Shown here: piece by piece, positions 1 to 8,500 of the stretch
Position numbering within the stretch: the first letter of the stretch is position 1
Layout of the letters: each line of letters opens with the position of its first letter
Assembly: GCA_964547995.1 (NCBI GenBank)
Contig: CAZJRB010000076.1
Location: 1-36,560, forward strand
Source of the DNA: CAZJRB01 sp964547995
GTDB taxonomy: Bacteria; Planctomycetota; Planctomycetia; Pirellulales; Thermoguttaceae
Length of the DNA: 36,560 nt
Reading direction: 5' to 3'
Position numbers and translations under genes: made by a program
Notes under the pieces: model-generated
Database searches by the model: none
Told to the model about the DNA's origin: nothing
Seen by the model: the letters and a program-made list of their open reading frames with translations, nothing else

Positions 1-129
1 CGCCTGGGCCGGGCTCTTCGCCTGGGCCGGGCTCTTCGCCTGGGCCGGGCTCTTCACCAGGGCCGGGCTCTTCGCCTGGGCCGGGCTCTTCGCCCGGGCC
101 AAGCTCTTTACCCGGGCCGGGTTTCTCGA
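1..129. repeat. 18-bp coding tandem repeat (GPGEEP)
   Basis: At least six units of an 18-bp sequence (gggctcttcgcctgggcc on the plus strand) lie head to tail. The units toward position 129 are degenerate (for example aagctctttacccgggcc). The period is a multiple of three and stays in frame on the minus strand, where each unit encodes Gly-Pro-Gly-Glu-Glu-Pro. The array continues beyond the left edge, so its full copy number is not visible. Confidence 0.95.
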
Positions 130-700
130 TTGGCCCCGGTTTCACCACCTTCGGGCCTTGCTCGCCCGGGTCACCTGCCTGGCGTTTGTCCTCACCCGAG
201 AACACCAACATGCCCACCACAACCACCAGAAAGGCCAAAACGCCGATACCACCGCCTACCACAACGGGCAAGAACCAAGGCTCCTCCGTCAAAGACGACT
301 TTCGTCGTCGGGCATAGGTCGACTGCCCTGCGCCGGTTGCAATAACCGGCACCTGCGGCGTGGAGGCTGCCGCCGCGACTACTTTGGCCTCTTTGCGAGG
401 AGGGGCAGCCGCCTTCGGTCGCGAAGCCTTCTTCAACTCCGCGTCATATTCCAGTTTGTCTTCCTCGTTGAGCAGACAAACCCTCGCGGCGGAGATCTCG
501 TTCAATATCTTCTGCGATCTGGCCGAATGTTTTCCCCCCGCAAATGTCTTTACATGGCTCATCCGGGCATCGGCTGCGTTAGCGATTACGTCCGGATCGG
601 ATTCGAACAGCTCGACCCCCAACAGACGGTAATAATTTGGCGGCTGATGTTTGGGCGGAATACCGAGCCACTTAAGGTATGGATCGAACGGTTTGGCCAT
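1..700 (-). CDS. J-domain-like N-terminus plus single membrane span plus GPGEEP repeats (partial, runs off left edge)
   Basis: The reading frame opens at ATG 700-698 and has no stop before the window edge, so 233 N-terminal residues are visible. Residues 1-90 carry the planctomycete DnaJ-like module: PFDPYLKWLGIPP, then YYRLLG, AADARM, LNEISAARVCLL and YDAEL. The helix pattern resembles a J domain but the catalytic HPD tripeptide is absent, so Hsp70 stimulation is doubtful. Residues about 142-167 form one hydrophobic membrane span after a basic stretch (RRRK). From residue about 188 the chain becomes a tandem six-residue repeat, GPGEEP. In planctomycetes this module often sits at the front of larger multidomain proteins; what follows here is outside the window. 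By the positive-inside rule the J-like part would be cytoplasmic and the repeat outside (inference). No clear ribosome site precedes the ATG. The function is unknown. Confidence 0.85.
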   Translation of the reverse strand, partial: MAKPFDPYLKWLGIPPKHQPPNYYRLLGVELFESDPDVIANAADARMSHVKTFAGGKHSARSQKILNEISAARVCLLNEEDKLEYDAELKKASRPKAAAPPRKEAKVVAAAASTPQVPVIATGAGQSTYARRRKSSLTEEPWFLPVVVGGGIGVLAFLVVVVGMLVFSGEDKRQAGDPGEQGPKVVKPGPIEKPGPGKELGPGEEPGPGEEPGPGEEPGPGEEPGPGEEPGPG

Positions 701-977
701 GGTCTCGCCTCAATTGCGGGGGCCAACAAAAAAGCTGCAAAACCGATAATGCCGGGATGAATACTGCGGTGCTAGAATGCGGGACTTGTATTCTCTCACG
801 CTCGGGCGAAAATGGCAAGGGATGGGACGTTCTTAATGACGAGAATCCCCGGAAATCGTCTTTCGGCCGCGTGGACGAAGCGGGCGCTGCGAAAATGGAG
901 AAGACTGCAATTTCCAGGCAAGAATGGTGAGAAAATGAGTTACTGCCCCCTCCGAAGGGTGGTTCCGATGCCCTCCA
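701..977. other. Intergenic region, no gene seen
   Basis: This lies between the divergent J-like gene (minus) and the HEAT-repeat gene (plus). Frames crossing it (for example from 812 on the plus strand) show no family resemblance. A promoter at 978-1006 places transcription of the HEAT gene downstream of them. No convincing minus-strand promoter for the J-like gene was found. Confidence 0.6.
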
Positions 978-1006
978 TTGAAATCCATAGGGCTTTTGTA
1001 GATAAT
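978..1006 (+). promoter_or_regulatory. Sigma70-like promoter for the HEAT-repeat lipoprotein gene
   Basis: TTGAAA (978-983), a 17-bp spacer and GATAAT (1001-1006) each match the consensus at five of six bases. The expected transcription start, about 1013, leaves a leader of about 80 nt before ATG 1094. This argues against the upstream in-frame start at 812. Confidence 0.6.
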
Positions 1007-1093
1007 CGGTTCATTGCACGATACCTGGGATTGCGGTTCCAACTCCCGTTTTGCCGCCCTTGGCAATGCCTACATCTGGAGGACCCTGCTCTG

Positions 1094-1786
1094 ATGACCA
1101 ACAAAACTCTTATCATCGGTCTTTGTCTTGTCTCGCTGATCTGCGGATGCAAGAGGAAGCGCAAGCTGGAAACCTGGGAGAAGCGGGAACAGAGATACGA
1201 GGACAAGACGCCGGAGGAATGGGTGAAGCTGATCCAGAATCCCCGGCAAGTCGTCCGGCGTGAAGCGGCCAGGCGGCTTATCTATGGTGGGGAAGAGGTC
1301 GTGCCGATGCTGATCGAGGCATTCGAAAAGAACAAAAGGGGCGGGGTCCGTCTTTCGATCGCGAGGGTTTTCGGGGATATGGGTCCCACCGCGGCGCCGG
1401 CAGTCCCCGCACTGTGTCAAGCGCTGAAGGATAAAAACTGGGCGGAACGCGACGTGGCCGCAGAAACGTTGGGAAAGGTCCGCTCGAATCCCGAGGAAAC
1501 GCTGCCCGCCTTGACCGATGCGCTGAAGGATACCGAGTCCCGCGTGCGCATCAAGGCGGCTGAAGCCATCGCGAGGCTGCGGCCGAACGCCCCGGACATC
1601 ATTGCGGCTCTAATCGAGAATCTTGAGGACGAAGACGAGAACGTCCGCGCCAATACATGTGACGCGCTCGGCGCCATCGGGCCCCCGGCCAATTCCGCTG
1701 TCCCGGCCTTGCAGAAGCTCACCAAACAGGAAAGCGTGATCGTTCAGATGGCCGCCGACGAAGCACTTCGGAAAATCAACCGGTAG
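1094..1786 (+). CDS. HEAT/PBS-lyase-repeat lipoprotein
   Basis: This encodes 230 residues. The N-terminus MTNKTLIIGLCLVSLICGC followed by KRKRK reads as a lipoprotein signal, with a lipobox-like ICGC at residues 16-19, so the protein is probably membrane-anchored outside the cytoplasm. The rest is a run of helical HEAT-type units: PTAAPAVPALCQAL, then LPALTDALKD, IAALIENLEDEDENVRANTCDALGAIG and AVPALQKL. This family is a protein-protein interaction scaffold with no catalytic activity. The frame is open from 812, but ATG 1094 is preferred because GGAGGA lies ten bases upstream, the lipoprotein signal starts there and a promoter ends at 1006. The stop is four bases from that of the convergent VWA gene. 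The binding partner cannot be told from the sequence. Confidence 0.85.
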   Translation: MTNKTLIIGLCLVSLICGCKRKRKLETWEKREQRYEDKTPEEWVKLIQNPRQVVRREAARRLIYGGEEVVPMLIEAFEKNKRGGVRLSIARVFGDMGPTAAPAVPALCQALKDKNWAERDVAAETLGKVRSNPEETLPALTDALKDTESRVRIKAAEAIARLRPNAPDIIAALIENLEDEDENVRANTCDALGAIGPPANSAVPALQKLTKQESVIVQMAADEALRKINR

Positions 1787-1790
1787 GGCG

Positions 1791-3542
1791 CTACGTTTGC
1801 CGCTTGTCGAACGCATCGACCACGCACACAAACAGCACTGCGAGCCCCAGAATCGCCCATGCCGGCGACCACCGAGAGGCCAGGCTCCATCTGTGACGCT
1901 GTGGCGCGGTCCGGGCCTGTTGATGTTGTTGGCGCTGCTGCTGTCGCTCCGGCTCGATTCTTACCGGCACGGTTACGGGGTGCTCGCCGTTTTCGATCGC
2001 AATCACTTCCGCCGGTGCAAGCCGTTTCCCTGCAAGCTCCGAAGCAATCATCCGGATCATCAGGCGGTTGAGGTGCTCGACAAGGTAGTCGGGCACGTGT
2101 GGTTCGGCGTGCGGGTTGCCGACGCCCGAATGATCGGTCAGGAAAAGGTACCGGCCAAGGGTCAAGAACGAGGCCGCCCGCATGACGAACTCGGCCTTGA
2201 GCTTCACTCCACTGGCCGCGACGGGAAAGAGTCGAACCCCTTTCTCCGCCAGCACGTTGACGGCATCGAGCGTCGGTTTGCCATAGCAGTCGTGGGGCGG
2301 GGCATCGCCGACGAGGAACGCCACACGGGCCGTGTCCCGGGCTCGCCAGTCGAGTTTGCCGGTTTGCTCCAGCGCCACGTGCACTGCCTCGGGATAGTCT
2401 CCCCCGCCGCCGGCAGACTGGGAAGCGAGCTGCGAGCGAAACTCCGAAAGAGAACCCGTGAAATCAAACGTCCGCGTAACGTAGGCGTCGCCCTCATCCC
2501 GGTAGAGAACCAACGCATAACGCTGGTCGACGTTGGGGAACATCCGGTGGATCGCCGTTGCGATACTGTCGATCTCGACCTTCAAGTACTCCAACTCGTC
2601 GCTCATGCTCCCGGTCGTGTCGATCACCAAGGCAAGATCGAGCCGGGTCGGCAACTTCGCCGTGGCCCCGGGCACGGTAATTGTCCACGGACCTTCGTCA
2701 ACATCCATGACGCGAGAGATCGGCCCCGCGTCGTCGGGCGGCTCGACGGTGACGCGGAACCGTTGGCTTCCCGTCCGGTCGCGGGCCCGCAGAAACATCG
2801 CCCGGCCGTCGCCGGCGGTCCGGACGTCGAGCAGGGCCCGCCCGACGTCTTGCCGCTGCGAACCGGCCGGGCGAACCACAACCCGGGCGTCCCCGATCGG
2901 GTTGCCCGCCGTGTTTTGTACCCGAATCATTACCCGCCGCCCGATCTCCAGCCGCGGCAACACCTCGGCCGTGTCGTTCTGCAGGGCTTCGGAGAGAAAG
3001 TCCTTGTAATCATTGAAACGCTCGTGATCGTCGAAACTCCCGGCGGTCAGCGTGCCCGATTGGATGTGGCGGTTGCGGCGCGCAGGCGTTTTCGTCCGGC
3101 GCGGCGCCTCCCGGATTGTGTCGTGGCGGGCAATTTCCAGGGGAACCGTATCACCGGAGTCCGAACTGGGGGCAACGGAATAGACAGGCAACGCCTCGCC
3201 CGGTCCTCCTGGCCCTGGTCCTCCTGGCCCCGGTCCCGGTCCACCTGGTCCTCCTGGTCCGGGCCTTGGTCCGGGCCCTGGTCCTCCTGGGCGAATAGTC
3301 GCGCGGTGAACCACCACATCATGGTCAACGCGTACGTCCGGGGCTTCACACTCGGCCTCAGGCGACGCGGCACAGGCCTTCTCACATTCCGCCGCGCCGG
3401 TGCCGGCCCAGGTCTTCCATTCCTCCGCTGCTGCCCTGGGCTTTTCGGATTGCCGGCACGCTTCTCGCGCCGGCCTGCGGCAGCAACCGGAAACCAGGAT
3501 GCCCAAAAACACAACCAAAAGTGTGACGGAAATTCGACGCAT
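1791..3542 (-). CDS. VWA-domain lipoprotein with Gly/Pro-rich segment and C-terminal membrane span
   Basis: This encodes 583 residues. ATG 3542 is preceded by GGAGA at about eight bases and opens a lipoprotein signal (MRRISVTLLVVFLGILVSGC, lipobox LVSGC, Cys20). The frame extends further upstream to 3746, but those residues lack a signal. A collagen-like Gly/Pro stretch occupies residues about 85-116, a possible Ig-like segment 195-295 and a von Willebrand A domain about 300-500. Its MIDAS motif is DTTGSMS (Asp308, Ser312), with the later Thr/Asp positions plausible. The segment 534-542 is Gln-rich and 557-577 is a hydrophobic span. VWA domains bind ligands through a metal ion, so an adhesive or scaffold role at the envelope is likely. 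Having both a lipid anchor and a C-terminal span is unusual. An 1.7-kb open frame on the opposite strand is a shadow. Confidence 0.88.
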   Translation of the reverse strand: MRRISVTLLVVFLGILVSGCCRRPAREACRQSEKPRAAAEEWKTWAGTGAAECEKACAASPEAECEAPDVRVDHDVVVHRATIRPGGPGPGPRPGPGGPGGPGPGPGGPGPGGPGEALPVYSVAPSSDSGDTVPLEIARHDTIREAPRRTKTPARRNRHIQSGTLTAGSFDDHERFNDYKDFLSEALQNDTAEVLPRLEIGRRVMIRVQNTAGNPIGDARVVVRPAGSQRQDVGRALLDVRTAGDGRAMFLRARDRTGSQRFRVTVEPPDDAGPISRVMDVDEGPWTITVPGATAKLPTRLDLALVIDTTGSMSDELEYLKVEIDSIATAIHRMFPNVDQRYALVLYRDEGDAYVTRTFDFTGSLSEFRSQLASQSAGGGGDYPEAVHVALEQTGKLDWRARDTARVAFLVGDAPPHDCYGKPTLDAVNVLAEKGVRLFPVAASGVKLKAEFVMRAASFLTLGRYLFLTDHSGVGNPHAEPHVPDYLVEHLNRLMIRMIASELAGKRLAPAEVIAIENGEHPVTVPVRIEPERQQQRQQHQQARTAPQRHRWSLASRWSPAWAILGLAVLFVCVVDAFDKRQT

Positions 3543-3895
3543 AAGACTATCTCCTTTCCCAGTTGAATATGCCAACAGGCAAATCGCCGTTACTGTCGTT
3601 CCTATTGTTAACGCGGAGCCTGTTGGGGCGTTACGCTGGAAATCGAGCAGTTGCGCGAAACCCCTACGGAATTCAGGTTCTCCTACTGCCCAATATGCGC
3701 CGAGGAGGCAATCCGTTGAACGAAAAATGCCCTTGCGCTTCGTCATCCCCCGCCTACGAGCGAGGGGTTGACAGCGATTTCGACGGACAACACCGCCTCA
3801 TCCTGTTAGATGCGCCCGAGGCGTGGAAAATTCCCGCAGAAATGCGGCAGACTCCCGGAAGAGCCCTCTGTCCTCTGCCTTTTTCCCTCTTCCCA
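3543..3895. other. Intergenic region, no gene seen
   Basis: This lies between the VWA gene and the stop of the b561/EB_dh gene, both on the minus strand. Short frames here resemble nothing. A plus-strand TTGACA at 3768-3773 has no -10 partner at 16-18 bp. No hairpin with a T-tract was found after the heme protein gene. Confidence 0.5.
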
Positions 3896-5461
3896 CTACT
3901 CCTCCAACACCAGCCGATACGGCATCAGCGAGTAGGCATGACGCTTGGATGAGTGATCGAAAGCGGCACAGCCGAAGGGGTAGGACCGGCCGGGGACGAA
4001 CTTCGCGTCATGCTTGCTGCCGGTGTCGAGCTTGCGGCGGACCCACAGCTTCCAGCGGCCGTCGACGTGTTGAGATGTGCATGAAACGTCGCCGCGATCG
4101 CCTACGAAAGCGCTGGCCACGATGCCGGGGATAATCGTCTCGCCGGGTAGTTTCGCAGCGGCCTCTTCGGCGTAGTCAACGGCATGTTCGCGCGGGATGA
4201 TGCCGTGGTAGCAAGCTGCCGGATCGTCCGGCAGGAACTTGGGATGCTTCTTGTCTTCCGAGACGTTTTTCTCGTAGCCGGTGCCCTTCTCCTTGGGGTC
4301 ACCGTGGCGCCCGCCGTCCTTGGCCGTGAAGTCGTGCTCGCTCCAGTACTTGTCGTCGACCCGGCCGACCGGATCGGTCCGCGTCGATTTCCAGTGCCAG
4401 ACGTCGACGATCTTGTCGCTGCCTTTGTAGCCGTATTCGTGGTCGCCGCCGACGTGGCAGCAGGTTGTGCAGCCGAATTGATCGAATTGCCAATTGGGGG
4501 TGGTCGGAAACGCCAGCGCGAACTTGTCCTCGTAGTAGACACTCTCGTCGTCCGGGTTCGAGACGAGTCGTTGCCATCCGTCGCGTGTCTTCTGCCAAGG
4601 CATATAGCGCCGGTTTGCCTCGATGTCGTCCCACTCGGCCAGGACGAACAGTTCGTTGCCGTCGTGCAATGCGCGGAGCGTGACTTTTGTCTGCCCGGCG
4701 TCGAAACCGGCGCCGTTGGCCAGAGAAATCGTCAGCGGCGTTGCTTCATCCCATGGAAGCCTGGTCACGTCGGCGACATCGGCCGACGGGGGCAACCGCT
4801 CGGCAATGAGGTTTCGCCACGGGGAGTGTACGGGGAGATCGTTGAGTGTCAGGCAGGTGGTAACCACGGCGATCACCGCGAAAACACCTACTTGTCCCCA
4901 CCGCGGCTGTCCCCAAGGCCGAAAGGCCGGCGCCAATGTGCGGCGGTATCGCGTCAGGCCCGACACGCCGTGCCAGAGAAACGCAACCGGCACGATCACC
5001 AATCCAAAGGCCGCGTGCAGAAGCCGGGCGAACCCGTAGAGGGGAAACGACCCGAGCGGGTTCATCAGCAACAACCCGGTAACGATCAGGACGACCCCGC
5101 CGGCGAGCAGGATGACGTGCGTGGGACGAGCCCAAAGGTAGCCCCGCCAGCAGACCCAAATTGCCCCCACCACCGCTGGAAAGAAGACGACCGCCGCCAC
5201 CATGTGCCACCAGTTCATGTGTCCCTGGAGCAGGTACCCCGGCACGACACCGGAGAAGAGCGACCACTCGGGCCGGGCCGCCGCATGGAGACTGAAGCCG
5301 GTTAGCACGAGCGCCAGCGTACTCGCAACCAGCAACCAGTGCAACAGGCGAAACAGCAACGGGTAGCCGCTGTCGATTTTCTTGGACTTGGACGTCGATG
5401 CAAGCTGCTGGTGTTGTCCCTGCACCGGGCTGTCGTCTTGTGTCGGCATTTCGTCTGGCAT
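3896..5461 (-). CDS. Cytochrome b561-like membrane domain fused to ethylbenzene-dehydrogenase-like heme domain
   Basis: This encodes 521 residues. Residues about 33-205 are a multi-span b-type cytochrome domain of the b561/Ni-Fe-hydrogenase type, with His in or beside the spans as candidate heme ligands (RLLHW His41, HMNWWHM His81/86, LLHAAF His149, FLWHG His164). The last predicted span is about 190-207. Residues about 225-521 resemble the EB_dh heme-binding fold (PF09459). This part holds FGCTTCCH at 330-336, which reads as CX3CH, the variant heme attachment seen in this family, rather than the usual CXXCH. The protein probably passes electrons between the quinone pool and a periplasmic heme; the partner is unknown. 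The start is uncertain because neither Met1 nor Met5 has a ribosome site. It lies 84 bp downstream of the propeller gene on the same strand, with a hairpin between them. Confidence 0.85.
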   Translation of the reverse strand: MPDEMPTQDDSPVQGQHQQLASTSKSKKIDSGYPLLFRLLHWLLVASTLALVLTGFSLHAAARPEWSLFSGVVPGYLLQGHMNWWHMVAAVVFFPAVVGAIWVCWRGYLWARPTHVILLAGGVVLIVTGLLLMNPLGSFPLYGFARLLHAAFGLVIVPVAFLWHGVSGLTRYRRTLAPAFRPWGQPRWGQVGVFAVIAVVTTCLTLNDLPVHSPWRNLIAERLPPSADVADVTRLPWDEATPLTISLANGAGFDAGQTKVTLRALHDGNELFVLAEWDDIEANRRYMPWQKTRDGWQRLVSNPDDESVYYEDKFALAFPTTPNWQFDQFGCTTCCHVGGDHEYGYKGSDKIVDVWHWKSTRTDPVGRVDDKYWSEHDFTAKDGGRHGDPKEKGTGYEKNVSEDKKHPKFLPDDPAACYHGIIPREHAVDYAEEAAAKLPGETIIPGIVASAFVGDRGDVSCTSQHVDGRWKLWVRRKLDTGSKHDAKFVPGRSYPFGCAAFDHSSKRHAYSLMPYRLVLEE

Positions 5462-5509
5462 GGGCGTGTGGCTGGTCTGCTCTTGCGGCGCGGAGCGTCG
5501 CGATCATTG

Positions 5510-5534
5510 CGTTCCCATGCAGAACATGGGAACG
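5510..5534. repeat. Intergenic palindrome, GTTCCCATG type
   Basis: CGTTCCCATG (5510-5519), a five-base loop and CATGGGAACG (5525-5534) form a perfect 10-bp stem between the propeller gene and the heme protein gene. No T-tract follows on either strand, so it reads as a REP-like extragenic element rather than a classical terminator. Similar GTTCCCA...TGGGAAC palindromes are common in many bacterial genomes. Confidence 0.8.
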
Positions 5535-5545
5535 AGGAGCGGCGA

Positions 5546-8500
5546 TTACTCCATGATGGCTTCGATCCCGCCGATCAGCGTTGAGCCGGTTTTCGGAAGC
5601 AGCGAGATCGTCAGTTTACCGGCCACGTCGACGCCTGTAAACTCCTTGACGACCGCCCGGTTGACCCCGCCCGCTTCCTTGACGATATCGAAGTTTTTCA
5701 ATACTTCGTTGCCTTGGATCTTGACATCGAAGAGGCGGTCGCCCGGTTTGGCATCGCGGCCGATTTCGGCAAATTGGAGCCGGACGGTGTATTTCCGCGG
5801 GTTCGTGTCGCCGGCCAGGGTGATCGTGATCCCGGTTGCCCCCTCGACGCCGGACGCGGCTACCCAGCCGTACTCGCCCTCGGCGCCGGTCGCCACGGTC
5901 GAGCCGTGATAGCGGAAGTATTTCACGTCGCCCTGGACTTCAACGGGGATGTCGGGCGAGGTGCCGCCGTCGCTTGGGAAGTCGAGCCACAAGGTCCCCC
6001 GGCCGACGCGGCGGTCGCCGGGGGCGCCGAAGTTGATCCCCACCCGCCGGACCGGCGCACCCCCCCAAGGGAACGAATTGAACGTCCACAGCTCGGCGTC
6101 CGGATCGTGGATCAGCGCCAGCGAGGTCTGGTTCTGGTAGTTGCAGGTACAGGTCCGGGTGTACTCGGGCGCGTTGAGCAATCCCCCGGCGGCGATAAGG
6201 TTCGAGGTGCAACCCGACTTGAATCCACCGAGGTTGCCGGTGCCGCCGTCGTTTTCGATATCGTAGAATCCGGCCGCCCCGGAGCGGAACAGGATCAGGT
6301 TCTGTGCCGCGGTCGCCGTATTGCAGCCGTATTTGCGGGTGTACTTCCACTCCTGTTCCGTGTCGGTCACCGGGTGGGCCCACATCTTGGGTTCGCCGGT
6401 CAGCAGCGAATAGGCCGGGCCTTGGGCGATGATCGAATCCTTGTGCAACATACAGGGGCCGGAGTAGCTCCTCGCAAGGTCCTGCCAGAGGACTTCGCCG
6501 TCGCGGCCGCGATAGGCGACCATGCCGGCGCCGGCTTCGTCGCGTGCCCGGTCGCGGGCCTTCGATCCTGCCTGCAGCAGGACGTCGTGCTCGGTCGAGT
6601 AGTTCAGGAAGGTGCCGAAGACGTTTTCGCCGGTTTTCCAGGCGAGTTGGCCGGTTCGGACGTCCAGGGCGAGCAGTTGCGGCCGGTAGTCTTCATCACC
6701 GATACCGCGGCGTTTCAGCATTTCATGTTTTGCGGGCGAAAGGCCGTCGATGCAGAAGATTTTGCCGTCGCCGACGGCAATGTTGTTGTGGCGGAACCCG
6801 TACGCTGCGTCACGATGCCAGAGCTTCTTGCCCGTCGTGCGGTCCATCACGACCAGTCGGCGGCTGGCGGAAGAGTACTTCGCCGGCGCGAAGAACTTTT
6901 CGAGCGAGGGTTCTTCGGGCTTTGGCGCCGTTTTGGGTTCGGGGGTCTTGGGCGTCCGGCCGCCTTCTTTCTTGATGAAAACGACCGGATCGAGGCTGAA
7001 ATCGCTGCTGCCGGCGCTGTGGTTGTGTCCTTCCAGGGCGATGACGTTCTTGCCCGAACGCAAGAGCAAGCGGAAGTCTTTGATCGGGAAGTTCTCGACC
7101 TTCCCAGCTTCGTGGCCAGTGGCCCTGCCTTTCTTGCCGCTTCCCTTGACGTGACTCCGGGCAACCTCCTTGCCGTTGAAGTAGGCGACGAAGCCGTCGT
7201 CGAAACTAACGCCCAAGAGCATTTCCCGGGCGCCGGCGGCCGCGTCGCCGTCGAACGTCTTGCGGATGTAGACCCGGGCGTACTTGTCTTTCATCTTCAA
7301 TTTCGTACGGTCGTCGCCGTCGCCGTAGCCGAACCCGGCCGGGCCGGACTTCCAGTCCTTGCCGCTGAAATCCACGCCGGTCCAGCCATCCGGGGCGTCT
7401 TCTCCGTCGGCCAGGTATTGCCAGGTTTCATTTCGTTTGATGAGTGGGGTAAAGCCGGCAAGCATCGTAGCGGGTCTCAGCGAGGGCGACGGCCCGGCTT
7501 CGATCTTGACCGGTTCCGAGGTGGCGATCAAGCAATCCTCCCAGGCGGCAATGCTACCCCAGTTCGGTTTCAGGTTTGCAGCGGTCGCGGCGAGCTTCGT
7601 CTCGTTTTTCGTTTCGCCGGTATCCGGATCCAACTGGAGAATTTTATCGCCGTAGATGACGTAGACCGCGTCGGGCAGGGTAACGTAGTTGCTGCCGATC
7701 TCGCCGGCGCCGGGCTGGTGGCTGGTAATGTTGTAGAACGTGCCGAGACCCGGCATGTCTCTTTGCCACAACAACCGCCCGGTGTAGATGTCGATCGCTC
7801 GGAGCATGTCGGCCCCTTCGATCACGAGCCGCCCGGCAGCCACCTGGGGCGAAGGACCGTGGCCGTGCCGAGGGAGGACTTCGTCGTTCGGCGGCCCCCC
7901 GAACCACAACAGCCCCAGCGGCGTTTTCACTCGCTTGTCTTTCGAAACGGCGCTGTTGCCGGCGTCGCCGTAGTTGTGGGTCCAATCGGCAGCACCGGGC
8001 AGGGGGCCTTCACAGTATCGCACTTCCTCACAGCCGTAGATTCCGGCCTTGGCGCGTAGACGAACCGTTCCGCCATACGGCCGAAGCATCCCGAGCAAGT
8101 ACTTGTCCAAAGCAGGATCTTTCGCTTCCGCTACGGTGATGTCTTCCGAGGTGATGAGTCGGGCCAGGTAGGGCGGCAAGGGATACGCCTTGGGGTCGCC
8201 CACCAGGGCAGCAATGCGCGTGCCGTAGAGCCCTGCTGCCACCATCTTGCGCCGAAACGCATCGGTCTTATCGGCATCGGAGTCAACCACGATAACATCC
8301 AGCTTGGTATGGCGAGTCAGCGCCTCGGCAAGGACGCCCATCCCGTTGCCTAGCACAAGCGCATAACCTGGTTGGTCTTCGACGGCCTGGACCATTATGC
8401 GGGCCTGGCAATCCCAATTCAGCCAACTCTGATCGGTCCTTTCGGGGGAGGGGGCGGGAACGGGGAGGTGGGAGATCGGCTTGCCCTTTTTCGCTCCGAA

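Noticed and set aside
1..129. Possible CRISPR array
   Set aside because: The 18-bp units are contiguous with no spacers, and they encode GPGEEP in frame.
812..1093. 94-residue N-terminal extension of the HEAT gene
   Set aside because: The promoter at 978-1006, the GGAGGA ribosome site and the lipoprotein signal all point to ATG 1094.
1797..3566. 589-codon plus-strand open frame
   Set aside because: It lies wholly opposite the VWA gene, which has a lipoprotein signal, ribosome site and recognisable domain. The plus frame has Arg/Pro/Gly-rich sequence with no family features, as expected from GC-rich third positions.
3768..3773. Isolated TTGACA as a promoter
   Set aside because: No -10 element lies 16-18 bp downstream and no plus-strand gene follows.
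5714..8059. 781-codon plus-strand open frame, and a further one at 8372-9490
   Set aside because: Both are antisense to the propeller protein gene. They contain no signal, repeats or motifs, and the minus-strand frame is clearly coding.
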